The notes beneath the pieces were generated by a model. It saw only the letters and a program-made list of their open reading frames with translations, did not search any database and had not been told where the DNA came from. A stretch of 6,748 nucleotides of DNA from Lysobacterales bacterium (GTDB lineage Bacteria; Pseudomonadota; Gammaproteobacteria; Xanthomonadales; Rhodanobacteraceae): assembly GCA_013298265.1 (NCBI GenBank), contig JAAFHE010000212.1:1-6748 (forward strand), in the 5' to 3' direction. This document shows, one piece after another, positions 1 to 5,695 of this stretch (position 1 is the stretch's first letter; each line of letters opens with the position of its first letter). A program made the translations under genes and the position numbers.

Positions 1-191
1 CATCCGACGGCCGGCCTGTCGACCTGTTCGCGGCTATCGTCACCCCGAACCACTTCACGACCGAGCACCTGTCGCTACTCGCCGACATCGCCATGCGTGC
101 ATCCGATCCGCTGACTCTCGAACGCCTGCGCCAGGCCGCCGACTCCAGCGCGCTCCATGCCGAACTGGCAGAATGGGGCGAGCTCGCCTGA
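1..191 (+). CDS. ptsN: PTS EIIA-Ntr (PtsN), C-terminal fragment
   Basis: This is the 3' end of a gene that starts before the window; the reading frame begins at base 3 and stops with TGA at 189-191. The 62 visible residues include a [11 protein letters not shown] stretch, then [12 protein letters not shown] and a helix rich in Leu and Ala ending in WGELA. This matches the end of the mannitol/fructose-type EIIA fold as found in PtsN, where PVDLxFALLxP and HLxxLAxIA are conserved. The phosphorylated histidine lies upstream and cannot be seen. EIIA-Ntr is a cytoplasmic regulatory phosphoprotein, not a transporter. The neighbour hprK begins 8 nt after the stop, so the two are probably co-transcribed. 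In many proteobacteria ptsN follows rpoN and hpf, which would lie off the left edge (inference). Confidence 0.85.
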   Translation, partial: SDGRPVDLFAAIVTPNHFTTEHLSLLADIAMRASDPLTLERLRQAADSSALHAELAEWGELA

Positions 192-199
192 CCGCCCTC

Positions 200-1150
200 A
201 TGGATCCACTGACCGCCCGCCAGTTGTTCGACAGCCTCAGCGAACGCCTGTCACTGCGCTGGACCGCGGGAGCGCAGGGCAACGGACGGACGCTCGACCC
301 CGGCGACAACCACGCGCGCCGCCCGTCGATGGTCGGCTACCTCAATGTGATCTACCCGAACAAGGTACAGATCATCGGCACCGAGGAGCTGAACTACCTC
401 GACGGCCTGGATTCTCGCCAGCGCTGGGAGACGGTGCAGAAAATCATCAACTACAGGCCTACCGCGCTGATCGTGACCAAGGATCAGGCGCTGCCCAGCG
501 ATCTGCGCGAGGCCGCCGATGAGTCCAACACACCGCTGTGGTCCAGCCCCAAGCGCGGCCACGAAATCCTGACCTTCCTGCAATACCACCTCGCGCGCCT
601 GCTGGCACGACGCGTAACACTGCACGGCGTGTTCATGGAGGTCTATTCCATCGGCGTGCTGATCACCGGCGAGTCCGGGTCCGGCAAGAGCGAACTCGCG
701 CTGGAACTGCTGACCCGCGGTCACCGACTGGTCGCCGACGACGCACCCGAATTCACCCAGATTGCGCCGGACGTGGTCGATGGCCATTGTCCCGAACTGC
801 TGCAGGACCTGCTCGAAGTACGCGGCCTTGGCGTGCTCAACGTACGGGAGATGTTCGGCCATACCGCAGTCAAGCCTTCCAAGTACCTGCGCCTCGTCGT
901 GCATCTGCGCCCGCTCAATCCGCTTGACGACATCGACGGCATGAAACGCCTGACCGGCGACGTCGGCTATCGCGATATCCTCGACACCCGCATTCCGCAG
1001 ATTGCGATCCCGGTCGCGCCCGGCCGCAACCTCGCCGTGCTCGTCGAGGCCGCCGTGCGCAGCCACATGCTCAAGAGCAAGGGCATAGACCCGGCCCAGA
1101 CCTTCATCGACCGCCAGGCCCACCAGTTGCAGAAGCAGGCACCGTGGTGA
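200..1150 (+). CDS. hprK: HPr kinase/phosphorylase
   Basis: HprK phosphorylates HPr at Ser46 using ATP or pyrophosphate and also removes that phosphate; it is a cytoplasmic homohexamer in characterised members. From ATG 200 the protein has 316 residues, normal for the full-length family. The N-terminal domain spans about residues 1-130. The kinase domain has the catalytic His142 (LHGVFM), a P-loop at 157-164 (GESGSGKS), the Asp pair 180-181 in VADDAPE, and the family signature at 205-215 ([11 protein letters not shown]). All key residues are present. An in-frame ATG at 173 would add nine residues and overlap ptsN by 19 nt. I prefer 200 because [10 protein letters not shown] lines up with the N-terminus I recall for Xanthomonas HprK. 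Neither start has a strong Shine-Dalgarno sequence, so coupling to ptsN translation is likely. The gene overlaps rapZ by 4 nt. Its substrate HPr is encoded about 1.4 kb downstream. Confidence 0.95.
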   Translation: MDPLTARQLFDSLSERLSLRWTAGAQGNGRTLDPGDNHARRPSMVGYLNVIYPNKVQIIGTEELNYLDGLDSRQRWETVQKIINYRPTALIVTKDQALPSDLREAADESNTPLWSSPKRGHEILTFLQYHLARLLARRVTLHGVFMEVYSIGVLITGESGSGKSELALELLTRGHRLVADDAPEFTQIAPDVVDGHCPELLQDLLEVRGLGVLNVREMFGHTAVKPSKYLRLVVHLRPLNPLDDIDGMKRLTGDVGYRDILDTRIPQIAIPVAPGRNLAVLVEAAVRSHMLKSKGIDPAQTFIDRQAHQLQKQAPW

Positions 1151-2034
1151 GCGACGAGCCCATGGAAACCAATGGCGATGCGGACAAGGTCCGCCTCGTC
1201 GTGCTGTCGGGCCTGTCCGGCGCGGGCAAGACGGTCGCCCTGCGCACGCTCGAGGATTTCGACTTCTATTGCGTCGACAACCTGCCGGCTGCGCTGATGC
1301 CATCCCTGGTCGGCGCGGTCAGCCGCGGCGGGCATCGCCGCATCGCGGTGGGCGTGGACGTGCGCAATCGCAGCGAGGACCTGAACCAGTTGCCGCAAGT
1401 GCTGGCCGAACTGGCGCGAACCGGCGTGGAATACCAGCTGATCTTCCTCGACAGCCGCGACGACGTGCTGTCCAAGCGCTTTTCTGACACACGCCGGCGG
1501 CATCCGCTGTCGGCCGACGGACTGCCGCTGCAGGATGCGATCGCGCTGGAGCGCAAGCTGCTGCGGCCGCTTTCGGCAATCGCCGACCGGGTCGTCGATT
1601 CCAGCGAACTCAACGTCCACCAGCTACGACGACTCATCGCCACGGAGCTGGGCATGAGCGGCGGCGAGCTGTCGCTGCTGTTTGAGTCCTTCGCCTACCG
1701 CCGCGGCCTGCCGATCGACGCCGACTTCGTCTTCGATGCCCGCGTGCTGCCGAACCCGCACTGGGATCCGTCGCTGCGTCCGCTGTCAGGCAAGGACGCG
1801 GCGATCCGCGAATGGCTGCAGGGCAAGCCAGAAGTGCGGCGCTTCCTCGACCAGCTGACCGGCTTCCTCGACGAGTGGCTGCCGCGCTTCGAGGCCGACA
1901 ATCGCTCCTACGTGACCATCTGCATCGGCTGCAGCGGCGGTCGTCATCGCTCGGTCTACCTGGCCGAGCGTCTGGCTGAACATTTCCGCGATTCACGCGA
2001 ACAGGTACTGACCTTCCACCGTGAACTCGAGTAA
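1147..2034 (+). CDS. rapZ: RapZ-family P-loop nucleotide-binding protein
   Basis: The protein belongs to the RapZ (YvcJ/YhbJ) family. E. coli RapZ binds glucosamine-6-phosphate and the small RNA GlmZ and recruits RNase E. From GTG 1147 it has 295 residues. A P-loop lies at 22-29 (GLSGAGKT), followed by a CVDNLP motif near 42-47 and a Walker B-like GVDVR at 69-73. The C-terminal half carries [20 protein letters not shown] and the GCSGGRHRS loop near 261-269, which corresponds to the ligand pocket in E. coli RapZ. The protein ends at HRELE, without the basic KRK tail of E. coli RapZ. I chose GTG 1147 because it forms a GTGA overlap with the hprK stop and has AGG 7 nt upstream; GTG 1144 and ATG 1162 are alternatives. 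Linkage to hprK and ptsN is typical. RNA binding is uncertain here (see findings). Confidence 0.93.
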   Translation: MSDEPMETNGDADKVRLVVLSGLSGAGKTVALRTLEDFDFYCVDNLPAALMPSLVGAVSRGGHRRIAVGVDVRNRSEDLNQLPQVLAELARTGVEYQLIFLDSRDDVLSKRFSDTRRRHPLSADGLPLQDAIALERKLLRPLSAIADRVVDSSELNVHQLRRLIATELGMSGGELSLLFESFAYRRGLPIDADFVFDARVLPNPHWDPSLRPLSGKDAAIREWLQGKPEVRRFLDQLTGFLDEWLPRFEADNRSYVTICIGCSGGRHRSVYLAERLAEHFRDSREQVLTFHRELE

Positions 2035-2057
2035 GCCCGCCCCCACTTACCGGCGAC

Positions 2058-2074
2058 AGGCAATATTCTTGCAA
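2058..2074 (+). promoter_or_regulatory. candidate sigma-54 promoter (-24/-12)
   Basis: The sequence AGGCAATATTCTTGCAA contains GG at 2059-2060 and GC at 2071-2072, exactly 10 nt apart as sigma-54 promoters require. The -12 part, TTGCAA, matches the consensus TTGCW fully; the -24 part is AGGCAA against TGGCAC. Transcription would start near 2084-2086, about 100 nt before the EIIA gene. The site lies in the only sizeable gap of the PTS cluster, in an AT-richer patch of a GC-rich region. No activator site was recognised. This is a motif call made by eye, without experimental support. Confidence 0.5.
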
Positions 2075-2109
2075 GTCGCTACTCGTATTACCCTCCTCCA
2101 GGCAACCTG

Positions 2110-2190
2110 ATGGCCACTTTCCGCGTCATTCTTACGCTTCTCGACCGCCTCCGAGCCGGCACCGCCGGTGACATGGAGCAACGCTCGTGA
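2110..2190 (+). CDS. possible small ORF (26 aa) upstream of the EIIA gene
   Basis: An ATG at 2110 opens a 26-codon frame that ends with TGA at 2188-2190 and overlaps the GTG start of the EIIA gene (GTGA). An AGG lies 7 nt upstream. The peptide begins MATFRVILTLLDRL, hydrophobic then basic. The GTGA overlap would allow translational coupling, so this could be a leader peptide. It may equally be chance: the frame is short, GC-rich DNA has many open frames, and I recognise no family. A small hairpin (CCGGC-ACC-GCCGG, 2156-2168) lies within it, just before the EIIA ribosome binding site. Confidence 0.2.
   Translation: MATFRVILTLLDRLRAGTAGDMEQRS
2175..2178 (+). promoter_or_regulatory. ribosome binding site of the EIIA gene
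   Basis: GGAG lies 8 nt before GTG 2187, good Shine-Dalgarno spacing. It fixes the GTG at 2187 as start and puts the active-site histidine at residue 10, as in E. coli EIIAB-Man. Confidence 0.65.
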
Positions 2191-2579
2191 GCGTAGGTGT
2201 GCTGTTGCTGACCCATGAGGCGATGGGCGATGCCCTGGTTTCGGCCGCGCATCATGTGCTCGGCCAGTTTCCGCTGCCGCTGGAAGTGCTCGAAGTTAGC
2301 GCCTGCGCCGACCCGGAAAGCGCATTGGGTGACGCGTCGCGTCGCGCACGCCACCTCGACCAGGGCGATGGCGTGCTGGTACTGTCGGACCTGTACGGTT
2401 CGACACCGTGCAACATCGCCCAGCGTCTGTCCGGCCTCGGCTTCCGCACCCACTGCGTGAGCGGCCTGAACCTGCCGATGTTGCTGCGCGTGCTGAACTA
2501 TCCGAATCAGGATCTCGACCAGTTGGCGCAGACCGCGGCGACTGGCGGGCGCGGTGGAATCTGCATCGACCATGCTTGA
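2187..2579 (+). CDS. stand-alone PTS EIIA component, mannose family
   Basis: This 130-residue protein is a single EIIA-Man domain. His10 in LLLTHEAMGDAL is the expected phosphorylation site. The conserved loop DLYGSTPCN (68-76; usually DLxGGSP) and VSGLNLPMLLRVLNY (91-105) are typical of the family. EIIA-Man domains normally take phosphate from HPr and pass it to EIIB-Man, but no EIIB, EIIC or EIID gene is present in this window. A regulatory role is therefore likely, as proposed for the solitary EIIA-Man proteins of proteobacteria with incomplete PTS (inference). The gene starts with GTG behind a good Shine-Dalgarno sequence and overlaps ptsH by 8 nt. It is the first gene after the putative sigma-54 promoter. 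Identification of the family is firm; the output of the pathway is unknown. Confidence 0.9.
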   Translation: MSVGVLLLTHEAMGDALVSAAHHVLGQFPLPLEVLEVSACADPESALGDASRRARHLDQGDGVLVLSDLYGSTPCNIAQRLSGLGFRTHCVSGLNLPMLLRVLNYPNQDLDQLAQTAATGGRGGICIDHA

Positions 2580-2841
2580 ACGCGATATCGTCATCAGCAA
2601 CAAGCTGGGCCTGCATGCCCGCGCCTCGGCCAAACTGGTGCAGTTGCTGCAGAGCTACTCCTCGACAGTGTGGTTGCACTGCCGCGGTCGCGAAATCAAT
2701 GCCAAGAGCATCATGGGGGTGATGATGCTCGCGGCTGGTGTCGGCACGTCGGTCACGATCCGCGCCGAAGGCGCGGACGAGGGCGCCGCGCTGGATGCGG
2801 TGATCGATCTGTTCCAACGCAAGTTCGACGAAGGCCAGTAG
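2572..2841 (+). CDS. ptsH: phosphocarrier protein HPr
   Basis: HPr is the small cytoplasmic carrier that takes phosphate from enzyme I on a histidine and gives it to EIIA proteins. The 89-residue product has the active site at His15 in LGLHARASAKLV. The regulatory serine Ser46 lies in the NAKSIMGVMML motif, so it can be a substrate of the HprK encoded upstream. Length and residue numbering match the family exactly when ATG 2572 is used. A GTG at 2554 would add six residues and shift His15, so I reject it. The start lies inside the end of the EIIA gene (8 nt overlap); the GGTGGA upstream is rather far (13 nt), which suggests translational coupling. A perfect hairpin begins immediately after the stop codon. 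Confidence 0.96.
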   Translation: MLERDIVISNKLGLHARASAKLVQLLQSYSSTVWLHCRGREINAKSIMGVMMLAAGVGTSVTIRAEGADEGAALDAVIDLFQRKFDEGQ

Positions 2842-2858
2842 CCGGCGGTTGCCGCCGG
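2842..2858 (+). repeat. perfect 7-bp inverted repeat after ptsH
   Basis: CCGGCGG-TTG-CCGCCGG forms a perfect 7-bp GC-only stem with a 3-nt loop, starting on the base after the ptsH stop codon. No T-run follows, so it is not a classical intrinsic terminator. It could stabilise the 3' end of an EIIA-ptsH transcript or reduce read-through into ptsI (inference). Confidence 0.6.
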
Positions 2859-2861
2859 ACG

Positions 2862-2875
2862 ACGCGCTGGCGCGT
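2862..2875 (+). repeat. second small hairpin between ptsH and ptsI
   Basis: ACGCG-CTGG-CGCGT gives a 5-bp stem with a 4-nt loop, 3 nt after the larger hairpin. A weaker pair, CGATG/CATCG with a 6-nt loop, lies at 2883-2898. Together they make the 127-nt ptsH-ptsI spacer strongly structured. Short stems are common by chance at this GC content. Confidence 0.35.
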
Positions 2876-2951
2876 ACGGTACCGATGGCGTGGCATCGCC
2901 CGTCGAACCGGGCCGCGAGCGCGGGCTGCGCCGCTGGATTCACCCCACTAC

Positions 2952-2956
2952 AAGGA
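2952..2956 (+). promoter_or_regulatory. possible ribosome binding site of ptsI
   Basis: AAGGA lies 12 nt before GTG 2969 and 18 nt before ATG 2975. The spacing is long for both, but it favours the GTG. Confidence 0.4.
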
Positions 2957-2968
2957 TCCGTTCATCCC

Positions 2969-4711
2969 GTGAGCATGCGCATCGTCCTCAACGGCATCGG
3001 CGCCTCGCGCGGCATGGTCCTGGGGCGTGCGCGGTTGGTGCAGCCGAGCCAGTTCGTCATCGACGAGACCCTGCTGGAACCGGGCGAAATCGAGAACGAA
3101 GCCGGGCGCCTGCAGCTCGCGCTGGAGACCGCACAGGCGGAACTGCGCGCGATCCGCGACAAGCTCCATGGCGCGCTCGCACGCGAGATCGGCGAATTCA
3201 TCGACGCGCACAGCATGCTGTTGAACGACCCGGAGCTGCTGACTGGCCTGTTCGATCTGATACGCCGCGGCCGCTACCGCGCCGGAACCGCGCTGAAGAT
3301 GCAGCGCGACCGCCTCGCCGCCGTGTTCGAGGCCATGGACGATCCCTACCTGCGCAGCCGCCGTGAAGACATCGACCACGTCATCGGCCGCGTGCAATCC
3401 GCGCTCGCGCGCGAAACCAGTCCGGCCGAACGCCAGATCGCCGCGCGCGTAGGCACCATCCTGGTCAGCGACCAGATCGCGCCGGCAGAAATGACCCACC
3501 TGGCCGAGCAGGGCGTGCTCGCCGCGGTGTGTACCGGCTCGAGCGCGCTGTCGCACAGCGCCATCCTCGCGCGCAGCATGCGCCTGCCGATGATCGTCGG
3601 CGCGCACGAGGCGCTGGCCGATGTCCACGACGACGACCTGCTGCTCGTTGACGGCGACCAAGGCCAGGTGGTCGTGCATCCGACCGCGCAGGACCTCGCA
3701 CGCTATCGCCAGCACCAGCGCGATGCGCAGCGCGAAGGCCGCCGCCTCGCCCAGCTGGCGTACGCGCCGACACGCACGCTCGACGATTGCGCGATCCGCC
3801 TGTTCGCCAATGCCGAGCTGGCCGGCGACGTGGCCCAGGCCCGCGCCAACGGTGCCGACGGCATCGGCCTGTATCGCACCGAATTCCTGTTCCTGCAGCG
3901 CCACCATCTGCCCGACGAGGACGAACAGTTCCACGCCTACCGCGACCTCGTGCTCGGCATGGGCGGGTTGCCGGTGACGATACGCACGCTGGACCTCGGC
4001 GCGGACAAGGCCGATACCACAGGCCTGGCGCTGACCACGGAGCCCAACCCCGCGCTCGGCATGCGCGGGGTGCGCCTGTCGATTCGCCGGCCGGCACTGT
4101 TCGCGACGCAGATGCGCGCGATCCTGCGCGCCTCGGCCTACGGTCCGATCCGCATCCTCGTACCGATGGTCACGACCATCATCGAGATGCAGGCCACGCG
4201 CAAGCTGATCCAGATCTGTGCGCGGGACCTGCGCAGCGAAGGCCACGAGGTCGCCGACCAGTTCGACCTGGGCGCCATGATCGAGGTGCCGGCAGCGGCC
4301 ATCTCCCTGCCGAGCCTGATCCGCTACGTCGACTTCGTCGCGATCGGCACCAACGACCTGGTCCAGTACACGCTGGCCGCCGATCGCAACAACGATGCGC
4401 TGTCGGAGCTCTACGATCCGCTGCACCCGGCCGTGCTGCAGCTGCTCGCCGCCACCATGCGCTGCGGCGAGAAGCACAGGAAACCGGTCAGCCTCTGCGG
4501 CGAGATGGCCTCGGACGCACGCTTCACGCCGCTGCTGATCGCACTGGGCCTGACCGACTTCAGCATGCACACCGGCGCGCTGCTCGAAGTGCGCGACGCG
4601 GTATCGCGCTGCGATCGCGGCCGCCTGCGCCGGCTCGCGCCGCAGCTACTGCGCGCGGAAGACCGTGAAGGGCTCGAGCGCGTCCTGGCGCGGGCGACGG
4701 CCGCCGCGTAG
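2969..4711 (+). CDS. ptsI: PTS enzyme I (phosphoenolpyruvate-protein phosphotransferase)
   Basis: Enzyme I autophosphorylates with PEP and transfers the phosphate to HPr, feeding the whole phosphorelay. From GTG 2969 it has 580 residues, the usual length. The HPr-binding N-terminal domain is followed by the phosphohistidine swivel domain, with His196 in SHSAILARS, and by the PEP-binding barrel from about residue 260. Barrel motifs include IGLYRTEF (Arg303), RTLDLGADK (339-347), IGTNDLVQYTLAADRNN (from 459) and SLCGEMASD with the acid/base Cys510. There is no N-terminal GAF domain, so this is a PtsI-type protein and not PtsP (EI-Ntr). ATG 2975 is an alternative start, two codons later. The open frame continues upstream to TTG 2849, but that part does not resemble enzyme I. 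It lies 127 nt after ptsH and is probably in the same operon. Confidence 0.96.
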   Translation: MSMRIVLNGIGASRGMVLGRARLVQPSQFVIDETLLEPGEIENEAGRLQLALETAQAELRAIRDKLHGALAREIGEFIDAHSMLLNDPELLTGLFDLIRRGRYRAGTALKMQRDRLAAVFEAMDDPYLRSRREDIDHVIGRVQSALARETSPAERQIAARVGTILVSDQIAPAEMTHLAEQGVLAAVCTGSSALSHSAILARSMRLPMIVGAHEALADVHDDDLLLVDGDQGQVVVHPTAQDLARYRQHQRDAQREGRRLAQLAYAPTRTLDDCAIRLFANAELAGDVAQARANGADGIGLYRTEFLFLQRHHLPDEDEQFHAYRDLVLGMGGLPVTIRTLDLGADKADTTGLALTTEPNPALGMRGVRLSIRRPALFATQMRAILRASAYGPIRILVPMVTTIIEMQATRKLIQICARDLRSEGHEVADQFDLGAMIEVPAAAISLPSLIRYVDFVAIGTNDLVQYTLAADRNNDALSELYDPLHPAVLQLLAATMRCGEKHRKPVSLCGEMASDARFTPLLIALGLTDFSMHTGALLEVRDAVSRCDRGRLRRLAPQLLRAEDREGLERVLARATAAA

Positions 4712-4720
4712 CACCCGGCC

Positions 4721-4732
4721 GCGGCGCGCCGC
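4721..4732. repeat. 12-bp perfect palindrome in the ptsI-oxygenase gap
   Basis: GCGGCGCGCCGC is its own reverse complement and lies in the 60-nt gap between ptsI and the oxygenase gene. It has almost no loop and no following T-run, so it is a weak candidate for a terminator. It may be chance in such GC-rich DNA. I see no clear promoter in the rest of this gap. Confidence 0.35.
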
Positions 4733-4771
4733 TCATGGCATCATCGCGCCACCCGCACCGTACGCACTCCC

Positions 4772-5695
4772 ATGCTCGCCGCCGATCTCGACTCGCGCAC
4801 CGCCTCGCTCGCCGCCGCGTTCCAGCGCCGCGACCCGTTCCGCCATGTCGTGATCGAGGACTTCTTCGACGCGGCCAGCGCGACGCAGCTACTGGCCGAT
4901 TTCCCGGCATTCGAGCGCGGCAACGCGCGCAACGAGAACGGCGGGATCGGCAACAAGTCGACTGTCGAGAAAATCCGCGAGCTCGGCCCGGCCTATGCGG
5001 CACTGGATGATCTCGTGCAATCGCCTGCGTTCCTGCAACGCCTGTCCGCGATCACCGGCATAGCCGACTTGCGCTACGACCCCTGGTATTTCGGCGGCGG
5101 CACACACGAGAACCGCAACGGCCAGGACCTCGACCCGCACGTTGACTTCAACCGCCATCCGGTCGAGCCCTGGCACCGCCGCCTCAACCTCATCGTGTAT
5201 CTGAATCCGCAGTGGGAAGATCGCTGGGGCGGTCTGCTCGAACTGCATTCGGATCCGCGCGCCGACGACGACCGCATCACGCGCATCGCACCGCTGTTCA
5301 ACCGCGGCGTCATTTTCGAGACGACGGAATGGAGCTGGCACGGCTTCGAGCGGATTGCCGTACCGGCCGGACGCGAGGACGTCACGCGGCGCTCCATCGC
5401 CCTATACTTTTATACGACGCAGCGTCCGGCCGAGGAGCTGGCTCCTACCCATTCGACCATCTACGTCGAGCGGCCACTGCCCGAGCGCTTCCGCGCCGGA
5501 CTGACCCTGAGCGAGGACGACGTCGGCGAGCTGCGCAACCTGCTCGCACGTCGCGACCAGCACAACCAGCGCCTGTACCGCGAGCTCAGCGAGCTGCATC
5601 AACGCCACGAACAGACCCTCGAAGCACTGCAACACGGGCTGATCGGCCGGCTGCACTACTACGCGAAGCGCCTGCTAGCGCGCCGTGCCCGCTGA
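4772..5695 (+). CDS. 2-oxoglutarate/Fe(II)-dependent dioxygenase (prolyl-hydroxylase-like) with C-terminal coiled coil
   Basis: The 307-residue protein looks like a cytoplasmic Fe(II)/2-oxoglutarate dioxygenase of the prolyl 4-hydroxylase-like superfamily; it hydroxylates an unknown substrate. Likely iron ligands are His123 and Asp125 (HVDFNRH) and His190 (WSWHGF). Arg207 (RRSIALYFY), 17 residues after the distal His, is the expected 2-oxoglutarate anchor. An N-terminal segment, FRHVVIEDFFD, is typical of the group, as is LNLIVYLNPQWEDRWGGLLEL before the core strand. Residues about 248-285 are rich in Leu, Glu, Arg and Gln and look like a coiled coil, followed by a basic end (YYAKRLLARRAR). 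No signal peptide is seen. ATG 4772 lacks a clear Shine-Dalgarno sequence. The gene overlaps the next by 11 nt, so the two probably act together, perhaps on a glycan or cell-surface product (inference). The fold is well supported; the substrate is not known. Confidence 0.85.
   Translation: MLAADLDSRTASLAAAFQRRDPFRHVVIEDFFDAASATQLLADFPAFERGNARNENGGIGNKSTVEKIRELGPAYAALDDLVQSPAFLQRLSAITGIADLRYDPWYFGGGTHENRNGQDLDPHVDFNRHPVEPWHRRLNLIVYLNPQWEDRWGGLLELHSDPRADDDRITRIAPLFNRGVIFETTEWSWHGFERIAVPAGREDVTRRSIALYFYTTQRPAEELAPTHSTIYVERPLPERFRAGLTLSEDDVGELRNLLARRDQHNQRLYRELSELHQRHEQTLEALQHGLIGRLHYYAKRLLARRAR

Noticed and set aside
251..1303. A 350-codon open frame on the minus strand opposite hprK
   Set aside because: It mirrors the hprK coding frame in GC-rich DNA, has low-complexity Arg/Ala/Gly/Val content and no recognisable domain.
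2041..2092. A sigma-70 promoter around TATTCT (2064-2069) or TTGCAA (2069-2074)
   Set aside because: No matching partner element lies at 16-18 nt spacing for either hexamer.
2849..2968. Upstream extension of ptsI to a TTG at 2849
   Set aside because: The TTG is the loop of the hairpin after ptsH. The extra 40 residues do not resemble enzyme I, and normal length is reached from 2969.
2948..4570. A 540-codon open frame on the minus strand opposite ptsI
   Set aside because: It lies opposite conserved enzyme I codons. Its composition, rich in Gln, His, Arg and Ala, is typical of antisense shadows in high-GC genes.
4712..4771. Intrinsic terminator between ptsI and the oxygenase gene
   Set aside because: The palindrome at 4721-4732 has no usable loop and no T-run after it.
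5403..5415. AT-rich TATAC direct repeat inside the oxygenase gene
   Set aside because: It encodes the LYFYT strand next to the 2-oxoglutarate-binding Arg; codon content explains it and no promoter partner is seen.
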